From positions 1,839,935-1,903,934 of the forward strand of contig NMRA01000004.1 in NCBI GenBank assembly GCA_002633005.1: a stretch of 64,000 nucleotides of DNA. The letters are read 5' to 3'. The translations under genes and the position numbers were made by a program. Source of the stretch: Phoronis australis. Its lineage: Eukaryota; Phoronida; Phoronidae. The notes below the pieces were generated by a model. The model ran no database searches, was not told the DNA's origin, and saw only the letters and a program-made list of their open reading frames with translations. This document shows positions 46,478-57,900 of this stretch, one piece after another (the first letter of the stretch is position 1; each line of letters opens with the position of its first letter).

Positions 46478-48796
46478 GTTAGTTGTTAAGTGTTTGTACA
46501 TTCCCTTAATGAATTTAACTCAAACTTTAAAATTAGGTATAAGTAAATAAAGACATATTTATCCAAAGTTTCGGTTTATTACTTAAAGCAATCTCAAGGA
46601 AACAGTTCACGTACTCAAACAGGCTACACAGGTGGAGAACAGACTGTACAGGTACACGTCAAAATGCATTGTGAGGGGAGAGACCAGAAATCAAAACAGT
46701 TGGAGCTCAAATGAACCAAAATGTTTGTATTAAGATAGCGCTGTCTCAATAAAAAAGCTTTATGTTAATTGTGGAAGTTTCGGGAAGAGGCTACTCACAG
46801 AACATGGCTCCTGAATTTCGTAACATAGCACCTCAATTACAAACACGACTCTCCGAGCCAGCAAACTCAGTTCACTGACTCACAACCTCATGCAGCACTC
46901 ACAAAACACGACTTACGCAGTTAACGGTCTCACGCCCATTAATAGACGCAACTCACAGACCGTAAATGCCGCTCTGGCACCTGTAGGCCATCACCGTTAA
47001 ACACGTCCCACAGACTCTTCACTGCTGAGTATCCACATGTTTGTTACTGGATGCGAGTCAGTTGTCTGGGTGCGTTGAAGTTGTGAGTCTGAGCTGGATA
47101 TACATGTCTATGAGCCGTGTAGTTGATAAACCTGAGTGTGTTGTTCAGGTTACCTGCCTGGGTAGACTCTACATGATTACAACTTTTTATAAAAAATGCT
47201 GTCACATGGTAACAAATGTCCTGGTATATAATTATTTTCGTGCTCATGGATTTGTTTGCTCACCTATGATGATTTTATGGACTGAAACTTTTTTATTTTA
47301 TTAACTAAATAAAATAAATATATGCATTTACCTTAATCCAAATTGTCATTATGGGAATTGAAAGCAATAATAATGTTTGTAACTGTGTTTATTTTGTGAT
47401 GCCAGACAAAACTGTCTTCACATGGAACACTGCATGCCAAGGTTTGCTTTCAATTACACATCCCGACTTGGTTGAAAGAATAGCCGGAATTCATGCGTGC
47501 AGTTACCAAAGCGCTGCGAGTTATAAGTGCCTCAACATAAGCTTGCACATGGCAAAAAAGTTAACAGTTTTTGAAAAATGCTGCTTTGTGCTAAAGAACA
47601 CTGTGTTGACGAGACAGCATGAATTTATAACTCACTGGTAATATTTTCTTGATGGCAGTACGGTCATTTTATATTTTAAATTATTTTGTAGTTTGTAAGT
47701 TTATATCTTGACAATTTGTTGTTCAATGTTAGCATTTTTATGCATGGAAATTCAGATACTCTGTTCTTGCGGATGGAGCTTGTGGGTGGAGCTTGTAGGT
47801 GGAGCTGGCAAGTAAATCTTGTGGGTGGAGCTTGAAACTGTTCAGAACTATAGTCCGCCCATATCTGCATGACTGATCAAGCGAGTTATTATTTCAGGTG
47901 ATGGAGCAAACTGTGCATCTGATGCTATTCAACTATACATGGATTGTGAACCATCTCATGCTCAAGGAACACCAGAGAGCCTGGCTTCTTCTCCAATCAA
48001 CCACAATTTGTATAGATACAAGGTAGTTGCAGTATTATCCGAGTCGGAAAACAAGCTTTTGCAAAGATCTACCCACTTTAGAGGGCACAGTGGCTGTGCT
48101 AAGGTAAACAAACATCCTGTATCGTACTTGTGGTGGGCTAAAAAGATATTCTTTGCATGCGCGGAAACTTTCTCTCTTGTCAGTGTCCTAAAAGACCATT
48201 ACGCTGATGGCGATCTTGTCAACATTTGTGAACTACTTTCTGAGGTTGGTTTTGATGAAAAAAGTTCAATCCTCATCCAGCCAATGTACTTAAGGGAAGG
48301 TGTGGTTATACCTGAGAAACACTGGATCTCTAGTGATGCCTTGATTACACTGACCACGTTAAACAAAGTGTGTCCTAGCGATTGCACAATCAAGAGTCAA
48401 ATTTCTGCGGCAGTGGAGCAGGTTATTTCACTGCTGACAGGGGACCTGTTGAGAGGAACAGTACTGTATCAAGGAAGGGAAATTTCCTATGTGGTTTCAC
48501 TAGCTAGCAGACGTGTCTTTGTGTCACGAAGTCTTTTTCCAAAGTTGAAGGTCAAAGCTAGAAAACAAGGCTTGAGATTTCTTCGTACTTTTTTTAAAGA
48601 GAAATTCCCTGAGGATGCAGATTCTTGTTATCTGAATTTGGACTACAAAGTGTCACACATATGGAGTAGAGCATTTGCAGAGTTGATAATGGCCAAGAAG
48701 AGGCTCTTTCAAGTGCATGAGACTAGCTATTGCGAGTTGATGGCAGTAATTGAACTCATCTGCTTTGAACTTGCTACCAAAAGCATCCCTGTGTAG
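46387..48796 (+). CDS. Unrecognised 329-residue protein, two-exon gene with a SUMO-type site
   Basis: Exons 46387-46477 and 47898-48796 join in phase 1: AGTG then GTTAGT (donor), TTATTTCAG then GTGATGG (acceptor). The protein opens MMNKRMKMDKSVGSLPVDLV. EIKQEPSSPS follows, where IKQE fits the sumoylation consensus (hydrophobic-K-x-E), common in chromatin and transcription regulators. The rest (about residues 35-329) is soluble with no signal peptide or membrane segment. It includes a tryptophan/aromatic segment (YLWWAKKIFFACAETF), a block ISYVVSLASRRVFVSRSLFP followed by basic residues (KLKVKARKQGLRFLRTFFKE), and a helical C-terminus. I cannot place it in a family. The coding exon is long and unbroken, so it is likely real. 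Confidence 0.65.
46478..47897 (+). other. Intron of the unrecognised gene
   Basis: 1.4 kb. A 96-residue plus frame (47351-47641) ends next to a possible donor, but joining it to exon 2 gives an immediate stop, so I leave it out. The stretch at 46790-47170 contains repeated gactca/gagtca words similar to 60340-60600. Confidence 0.5.
47898..48796 (+). CDS. Exon 2 of the unrecognised gene
   Basis: The 899-base exon encodes 298 complete codons plus TAG at 48794-48796. Reading from the acceptor rather than the first internal ATG (47939) adds DGANCASDAIQLY to the frame. Cysteines are scattered rather than in zinc-finger spacing. Confidence 0.7.
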
Positions 48797-50719
48797 GAAG
48801 GTTGTATGGGTGTGGGGAGGCATTACATCCCTTTATAGGGGCGGATGGATGGGCGTGGAAAAGCATTACACCCGCACCGGTGTAGTTCTAATGCTATCGA
48901 AAAGATTTTAGAGATTGACTTTATACCTGGATTTATCCTGTACGTGTTACGATATGACCATGCTATTAAATGGCCTGGACCTTCTTATCTGTATTAAGCA
49001 TGTATTTGATGTGGAATTCCACGTCAAGCGTGCAATTGATGGGAAAAATTGAGGAGATTCATCAAAACCTGTTCCAGGCATCATGCACAGCTAAGACTGT
49101 GCGCTTGGTATAAGAGACGGTATTGCCATACTTCTTCCGGTTTACTGCAATACTTGATTTCCTGCTCACTCCCCAAATGTCCTGTATTTCCATTTTAAGC
49201 ACCTGTGTTTCTCAATTTATTCAACCAAAACTTCCCGACTTTTTATGAATGTTTTATTTTGACATGGTTTTAGCTCTGGGTATTAACCCAGTTGACCTGA
49301 CTTATAGTCTCAATTAAAATACCCTGGAGGGGTTACTCAGATGAATACGGTAGTCCACTACCACACAGGTTTTCTATAGATGCAAAAGTATCATACATTT
49401 ATGGTATTTTAATTGATTTAAATTTTAACAAAATAATATTTTTACTGTATTGAGGGTTCTTTGATACAATAGGAGAAAAATCTCAAACAAATGTACTATT
49501 TTTGGAGTTTAACAAGCATTGTGAAGTGTGTATATTAATTTATGTGCTACTACACTTTGAGAAAATTCATTCATAATTGTATGAACAGAGTATTTATCGA
49601 TGTCTGTGACACGCCTTATGCACCCCATAATCAGCATTGACTATAGGCCAATTTTTGTGACAAACAATACGAAAACACGTCTAGAAATCTGTGCGTATTT
49701 GCTCTAAGATTCGTGTGTTACATTTAAGGGTTAACAGTTTAATTATGAGTGTTAACATCTACGCTGTATAAACCCTTGGTTACCTTGCATTATGCTTTAC
49801 GACTTTTATTCTGCGCAAAATATGTCTTGCAAATGCTGATTGTGTCTTCTACAAAATGCTGTTTTAAACTGTAATGAAGGTGATAGTTATACTGATACTT
49901 TCTTAACATTTAATTTTATTGAAAAATAGTAAATTTTGTCACTTCTGGCCACTATGCTGTGTGCCAAATTGGCTGTGTTCATTGTATTTTATAGGGATAA
50001 GTTGTGCATATTATGTACTTGCAAATGTTGTGGTCATGCTCATGGGTATAAGTACTCCATGCCTGGTGAACGTTATACACGGCATGTGACTGACATGCAA
50101 GCCATGTATATTTTTAGCCTTTACATTTGTACATGTTAGTGTTCATTAGCCTTTAGACAAACCTGGTCATGACGTACATGAAGGATTGAGATCCTTGTCA
50201 GGTCACTGAGAGTATTAAGTGGATCATGGAACGGGTCAACAATCTTAAGTCCTTGTCAGTTTTGTTTCGTCCAGCATCAATGGACTCGAGACCTGCTGCC
50301 TGTGTCATGACTTTAAGACTTCCAAGACAGAAATGCAGTCTTACGCTCCACAATTACTAAAAATGTTTAGCCAAGTCATTATGAGCTCATTCTCTAGAAA
50401 TAATTTATAAAAATTATCTCCGTCAATATCAGTTATGTGCAATTCCCAGAGACTTTGCTCAGGTGAGATTTTTTTGCTTACCTAATAGTTGAATGGAGTA
50501 TAAGAACAACTTTCTGACTTCAGTCGCAAGCTATTTTGCATGAATCCGACACCAGGGGTCAGTTCTGTCAACTGTTCCACTGTCATTATTGGCCCAGGTG
50601 GTCATGACTTACATTTTACTGTCGTACAGTTCATTAAATGTGCAACAGTGAAGGTGGTCGCTTATTGATGTATCATGGTTTATAACAGTTTAAAGTCATT
50701 AAAACTCAACTTTAATAAA
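48797..50719 (+). other. Probable 3' untranslated region of the plus-strand gene
   Basis: Starts after the stop at 48796. ATTAAA occurs at about 48964, and a canonical AATAAA at 50714-50719. No coding exon seen; the short frame at 49936-50139 lacks motifs. Confidence 0.4.
50714..50719 (+). terminator. AATAAA poly(A) signal, plus strand
   Basis: Canonical hexamer 1.9 kb after the plus-strand stop codon and 11 bases before an opposing hexamer on the other strand. Confidence 0.45.
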
Positions 50720-50730
50720 TACATATGTCC

Positions 50731-50736
50731 TTTATT
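50731..50736 (-). terminator. AATAAA poly(A) signal for the IQ-repeat gene
   Basis: TTTATT on the plus strand reads AATAAA on the minus strand, 667 bases past the IQ gene stop at 51403. It gives a normal-length 3' UTR. Confidence 0.5.
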
Positions 50737-51402
50737 AATATGTGAAAAACACTATACACGAAAACTGTTATATACATCATAGCTGAATATGTGTCATAAA
50801 CTTTACAATCACAATTAAACTAAAAAACTGATTAAAGGAAAGGAAATGAGACGACTTATCACAGCTGTCATACTGAAAGTGTCTTGGTGGCAAACACTGT
50901 TCCCCATTTGAATGCGAATAGCTGATGGGGAATTTGGGAAAATTTTAACAAGGGCACCACCAATGGAAGTAAAGCAAGTCATGTTTCTCAATTTACAAAT
51001 TGCTGGCAAGTATGACAGAGACAATAGATCAGGGATTGAAGGTAGTGTTTCCAAGGTTATAAAGTACATATGGAGCACTTTCCAAGTGGCACAATGCTGT
51101 AAAAGTCTATTTCCAGCTGTGAATTAAGAACATCGATATTAATATTTGAACTGAATTGGAAAGAGAATGACCAGCAAAAGCTTCAGGTCTTGTATAAAAT
51201 AGCAAACATGTTTTTGTACATTATGTATGAAAAATGGTGAAGCATTCACTCTTTTAGTGATACTTTCCGTAACCTTGTGTGAAGTTTACAAGGAGAGTGA
51301 GGAAAATCAAAAAAGTGTTTTTTGTAGTTACCAAATTGATTTACTGCGCAACAAAACCTGCCATTTTAAGTACCCTTTGGCATACACAATACTACACCAT
51401 GC

Positions 51403-51921
51403 CTAACTTTGCTCGTCTCCCTGTGGTTTCTCTTCAGTTGGCTCCGCCTCCTCAGTAGTGTTTTCTGCTGTTGGCTCCGCCTCCTCCTCAGGTTTCTCTG
51501 TTGTTGGCTTTGCTTCCTCAGTACTCTGTGTTGTTGTTGGCTCTACCTGCTCAGTACTCTGTGTTGTAGTTGGCTCCGCCTCCTCGGTGCTCTGCGTCGT
51601 AGTTGGCTCCGCCTCCTCAGTGCTCTGCGTTGTTGTTGGCTCTGTTTCCTCAGCAACCTTGTCTGTTGACCCCTCTCCTTCACCTGCAACCTCTGATGGC
51701 CCAGTTCCACTCTTCTGGGATTCAATCAATGACCTTTTCTCCTTGACCTCCTTTCGCGCTTTCATTCCCTTGAAACCAGCCTGAATTTTGACAGTGGCAT
51801 CTGCCACCTTGGGGTCATTCAGATCAATGTCAATCTCTTCTTCCTCTTTAGGTTCTTCGGGTTTGGCCTGTTCTTCTGATTTTGTCTCTTCCACAGGTTT
51901 TGTTTCTTCAGCAGGTTTGCT
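51403..51921 (-). CDS. IQ gene terminal exon: IQ unit plus threonine/glutamate tail
   Basis: Acceptor CTTTCTACAG then AGCAAACC; stop TAG at 51405-51403. The exon encodes a KPEE-rich lead, EEEIDIDLNDPKVADATVKI, then QAGFKGMKARKEVKEKR, then a linker and seven 11-residue repeats (EEAEPTTTQST type), ending GDEQS. The 183-residue minus frame continues past the acceptor into intron and should be cut at 51921. Confidence 0.85.
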   Translation of the reverse strand, partial: SKPAEETKPVEETKSEEQAKPEEPKEEEEIDIDLNDPKVADATVKIQAGFKGMKARKEVKEKRSLIESQKSGTGPSEVAGEGEGSTDKVAEETEPTTTQSTEEAEPTTTQSTEEAEPTTTQSTEQVEPTTTQSTEEAKPTTEKPEEEAEPTAENTTEEAEPTEEKPQGDEQS

Positions 51922-54900
51922 CTGTAGAAAGAGGAGTATTTTAATTAACAACTTACAATCAAGACTGTTTTTACCGGATGGTATTCAGAATGTAAAGCGG
52001 CTTTGATTCATTTGTCACCACGTAAGTCATCATAAATCGTCATTTTTTCTTGGTTCTGACTACATACCCATTCATTTACCCCGTAGAAGTATGCACGTCA
52101 TTTTTAAGTTGCTGTTTTCATTTAACACATTGCTCAGAAGCGGAATTTGTCCCGACATTTCCATCCACACTTTTTCGCCAATTTTTTACAACGGACTTAA
52201 ATATGCTGTCATGCGTATTGGAAACAAATATGATCATGACAGCTTGTCGACTCAATGTATAGTGCTCATCGTGGCAAGAACATTTGCAAAAAGCTGTCAA
52301 TCTATGTCAAACTGTATAAAGATTTTTTAAGATAAAACCTTTAGCAACAGCTTACTGGAAACTCTGACATTGTGCCTAATTGTGGAGCTGCGCCTAGTTG
52401 GTAAGCTTAAGCACTTTTGCCTATATGTAGGGCATATAAGTAGAAAAATCTTGTGTAAGAATGCATTTTTTCAAACACAGGCACATGCGCCTTTGTGCAG
52501 GGTTAATTACAGTTGTTGGTTTTATTCGAAAGTTACAATATTTGCGGCAAAAACCATTTACCGGTACAATGAATTAAACAACCTTTATCTCAATTTATCA
52601 ACTAAACATTCTTATCACCACAATGGCGATTTATGTATAAGTCGTCACTTTTTTCACGGGCCTAAAGGTGATAAGTTAAGCAAGGTTGCTAGTAAACTCA
52701 GCCTGTATTAACTGCTTATTATAAACTATGGGCTGGCTATTTTGCCAGCAACAGGAACCATGTTACATCTATCAGTTCCAAACAAGCAGTTAGGTGCCAC
52801 TAACCTCTTCAGCGGAAGGTGTCTCGTCTGCTGCTGCGTTGACCTCCTGAAACAAGAGTGTTTCAAGTCATTAGCACTAATACAAACAACTGACTACCTT
52901 TGAATTGCTACATAATCCTTGTATAGTTTGTCCTGCGCCCATGGATAAGCTGCAAACTGAAAACAGAGCCAATTAATTTTCATGCAAGCATCAAAGGACA
53001 TCCAGGCAGAACACAGATGATCATTGAAATGAAATGTTTTGCACACCACTGGGCAAAACAAACAAACAAGTCATTACCAAATGAAGATAATCGTCACCAA
53101 ATTGGACAACACAGCGACTGGAAAGAAAGCAGAACAAAGGAAGGGAGAGTTGTCCAAAACAGAGGCCATGCGTACTTGTGAATTTTTAGGGAGATAGTAG
53201 CCATCTAAAGTTTAAACATTTGAAGAAGTTCATACAACATCTACAAACATGAGTGAAATAATGGATTCTTTACCAGTCCTGTACAACAGACGCACAACTG
53301 AAGCTGATGTGGCTGATGTCTAACGTGTTCTACCAAGCCTAGACTAGAACAGACCATGCCAGCTAAAACATCAGTAGGCCTACAAATGGGATAAAAAGAT
53401 AATGCATCTGACGTGTTTTGAACTGAGGCACGTGATCCATGCTATAGGCCGACAGGAATATGTGCGACAAATGCTAAACCTACATCCATGCCATGTGCAT
53501 GCAGTCACCTTGGACTTGTGCACTTTGAAATTTTTAAAACCAGCTTGTATTTTAATGGCCGCCCTCTCCACTTCGGGGTCATCGAGGTCTATATCAATCA
53601 CTTCCTGGTCTTCTTCTGTTGGAGAGTCGTTGGTGCTCACCGGCACCCTGGAAGCTTCGATTTCTCGTCGAGTTTTAAAACCTTTGAAGCCGGCTTGGAT
53701 TTTCACAGCGGCTCTTTCCACTTCAGGGTCATTCAAATCAATGTCTACTTCTTCTCTATCCTCCACGTTTGAAGCGAGCTTGGTCGCCGGAGACGTTGTA
53801 CACTGAACAGACAGTTACACATAAAACAGATTGGGCAGAATTAATGTCTAGTTAACCAGCTTCTTCCACTACCTGGCAGAAGCAGGCCTGCCACCTGCAG
53901 GACAGGACACCATCCATCGAGTTATCCACATTTATTTAACCGATGGGAGTCACTAACACAGTATTGTACTCAGATAATGTAACAAAGCAATTAACGATTC
54001 AATTGCATGTCCTCATTATTTAACTTCCAACAATGGTCTTATCATACTCTTTACCACAGTGGTTACGGTATTTGATTTCCGTTCCCAACATCAAAACCAC
54101 CAATGACTTAATTAAAAGAAAACGCTTCATTGTTTTGGGTATGAGCCAACTCTAAACTTGTGAATTCCAAAATGGCACATGAACGCATTGCCTGTAACCT
54201 GTATTGTCGGCTCATGCAGTAACAATTCAGAACTGGGTGAGTGTGTTAACTAAACCCCAATGTTATTCAGCATTCACAAACAAACATAGGCGAAATGCCC
54301 CTTCACCTGATATGTACAAAAAAGGCCGACTTGAACTCGGAGTAATTTCAGGAAGCAAGTTTCCTCTGCTGCTTAGTGTAATTTAACAAGATGCACCACG
54401 CTGGTGACAAATTAGATCGCCAAAGCAGGCATGGTATCCAGTGGTAGCCACATGATATGAATATCTATAGCAATTCTAAAGCGTAAATATCATTGCTGGT
54501 AATCACATGCTCAAGAACATTTACGGAATTAAAAAGCTAAGAATGTGTGTGTGAAATCAAGCGAAAGAACCAAAACAGCTAAGACCAAACACTTCACCAC
54601 AGAGTTTGTTGTGGCAAACACAGGTCCGTAAAACATGCATTGAAAAAGACCTGTATAGAAACTTCCAGTAAAGCAAGAAATAGGGTCCGATAAAAATCAC
54701 GACTACCAGCGGTTCAACTCAAAAGCGAAGTTGTAAGCATAAAATAATGCAATAACCAAGGAACGTCGTGTTGGGGGAGCTGGCGAAACATAGATGAATA
54801 AAACAAAGAGGAGATCTTTAATGAAGCAAGGCGCAAGTAGAGTAGGGCAAACACGGACCAAAAAAAGTAATGACATGCAACGAGCATGCAGAATTCTACA

Positions 54901-57900
54901 AAATTCTAACGAGGGCACCTGTTTGCTGTTAATCTCGCGTCGCGTCTTAAACCCTTTGAATCCAGCCTGAATCTTAACGGCTGCTTTTTCCACTTCCGGG
55001 TCTGTGAGGTCAATGTCAATTTCCTCCTCTTGACCAGTGGGAGCTTGGTAATGTTGTTGAACTTGACTGTGCGACTCCTATGGAATCATCGAGGCAAGCA
55101 TGGAATTTATGATCACATGGGCAACTCTGTCGGGATATCATCTAGAACATGCTCAGAGTATAAAAGGAATTTCGGTATATTGTAACTGGGTACTAGTGCA
55201 AGCACCTGGACATGTCAAAAATCAAGTGAATAAAAAACGATAAATGTATTCATGAGACGTGTGTAATAAATTCCATAGTTTTACAATTTATGGAAAAATG
55301 AACTACCACTTGATGTGTAGCAATAACTGCAACCCCAACAAAACACAAACGGTCTACTTGACTGGAAAAATTTCTCACACTTCGTCACATAATTTTCAAA
55401 ATGTCACAGAATTTCAGGGGAATCCATTCTCTGTAGCCTAAAGGGAAGTCAGTACTTGAAGAAATTGGCGGGGAACATTTGGCAAGCCGATAGAAGGACG
55501 AAGACTTCCTATAACGCAAGTTAAAACTGAGGCTACATAAAACTGCTTGAAACCAGAATGTGCATGCACACCAAGTCGGCGGTAGCATTGACGGGCCATT
55601 CAAAGTGATGTACGTATATGGACCACGTACAAATACATAAAGTTGAGGATTTCCTGACCAAAACAAAATAAGAATACTCCTCAAATATTAGCAAATGAAC
55701 AAATTCAGTCCTGTCCACTTTTCAGCAAAATAAAGAGATCTGCTGCCATTGGCAGTTCGTAACAAAAGTCAGTCGACTGACTCGGTGAAATACTAAATGC
55801 AAGCTGTATTATCGCGACTGACTAAATCACCTTTTGTGCCTGCACTTCACGACGTGTTTTGAAACCTTTGAAGCCGGCCTGAATTTTAACGGCTGCCTTT
55901 TCCACGTCGGGATCCGTGAGATCAATGTCGATCTCATCCTGCTCACTAGGATGCACAGTGTCGTCGCCCCTGACAACGTGACTCTGGTGAGCATTGACAT
56001 CCTGCCAAGGACACGATCAAAGAGTAGAGCTTAGAGTATCTAAATACAGTAGCCCGAACGTGTATGTTTGTATCTAATGCATCTGTATAGTAATAGTCAG
56101 TTTCTCCACAGGAAGAATTAGGAACAATGCCATATGACAGAAGTGAAACCTGGAACGTTGATACTGGTTACAGCAACACTACCAACGTTAGAAGAAATAC
56201 TATCGAGACTCATTGATCATCAAAAAGAAAAATATAACTGTGCCAAACCTGTAAAAAAAAAGAATTACAGTAGAACACTCACATCATGCAGACAGCGCAT
56301 GGAAGCAAGTGAGGGATGTTTATGGATTATTGCTGACTTTGAGAAGGCATCAACATCATTTATGTGATTACAATAGAATAGTTAAAATGTGTAGCATCAA
56401 ATTAAATGTCAACACTCTTTTATCCACTACTACGGTATATGTTGGATTTAAATCGCACATTAACTTTTTGCCTATCAAGGAAGTTCATTCAATCCTGACA
56501 AAATGGCCACTGCCACGAACAAACAACTAACCGGCAATTATTCTGACAATATACATTCACAGTTTACTAATTAGCAAGACAACTCATAAGCTAATAGCAT
56601 GCGAGGCATAATAGGGAGACCAGTAAACCAAGAATTCAGGTGATAGGAACCACTTCAATTGGGAAAGGTACCACCTTGAAAGTATAAATTACAGAAGAGT
56701 TATAAAATCTTGAAGTGAACTGAAAAATAGAAAGGGATGAAAGTGCGTACTTGTCATCACATGATCTCCAGAACAGACCAATCTTTCGAATCTCAGCGTC
56801 AGAGGTTACAAAAGTATTTGCAAAAACAGGAACCCAGTGATATCATTGAGCAGTCACAGGACAGCCATATGATACCCAGTATGTGTACATGGTCACTATA
56901 CCTTGTGACTTGATGGAAAGGTTGGAGTAACCAGTACAGTACAGAAAGGCCACTGTTGTAAGGAAATCCTGTGATACACAATGTATAAGCGAAAGTATAT
57001 CGCTAGTATAGGTGATAGACATGTCAAAATAAAGACAAAAACATAGTTTATGTCACAACGTAGCAAACACAAGACAACAGAGGCAGCTGAAATGGATGAT
57101 TATAAACATTAGCCAGAAAACGTAGACAAGGTGGAAAATGAACGAGGGAACAGGGAGGTAGAGGCTGAGATCAGCTAGAAGGCGGTGTCGGCGTTTAAAG
57201 GCAGTGTGAAATCACCTTCTTAACCATGATCTCCTTGCGAGCTTTGAATCCCTTGAAGCCAGCCTGGATTTTAACGGCAGCCTTTTCTACCTCGGGATCG
57301 TCAAGGTCAATATCTATCTCCTCCTCCTCCTCCTCCTCTGATAGCTCCATCTGTGGTGCTGCGCATTTCACCACCTCTACCGCCTCCATCTCCTTGACCA
57401 TCACCACCGGCTTGGGTTCATACTGCTTTGTTAGAAGTGGAACCTCTTCCACGACCTGAGTGGATAAAGACATGTTACGACCTAAAGTCATTAGAGGCCC
57501 ATGGACAATTAAGACGGACGTCATGGGGCAAAATGTGCCAGTGAGAATCTTGAGGTGGGACAGTATTGTGACAAAAGAGAGTGTTGACTTTCAGAATATC
57601 ACTTGATGTCTGAGAATCCAGTCTGAACTTGAACTTGCCATCAAAAGATTAGACTTGAGTACAGTAACTTCCAAATAAACTGGACGTCAAAATTTGACAT
57701 AGGCTAGGTTCAGTGCACAAAACCGCAACTAACAAAAGTCTGATATAATGTGTTCGTATTTTGAGAACCAGTTTTCTCAACTGCATAACAAGCATCAACA
57801 GGTTCTCACATTATATCACACTATTTTTTCGACTAGAACCCGTTTCAATTCTGGCTAAATTTTGGCAAAATCTCAAAAGGTGTTGCTTAGTTCTCTTTGT

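Noticed and set aside
47351-47641. 96-residue plus frame ending at a possible splice donor inside the intron of the unrecognised gene.
   Set aside because: Joining it to the 47898 exon gives an immediate stop. The 46477 donor fits the phase perfectly.
53080-53145. Good minus-strand acceptor (TTTCTTTCCAG) with a short open stretch.
   Set aside because: Its exit phase does not fit the phase-0 pattern of the IQ gene, and the peptide lacks its acidic composition.
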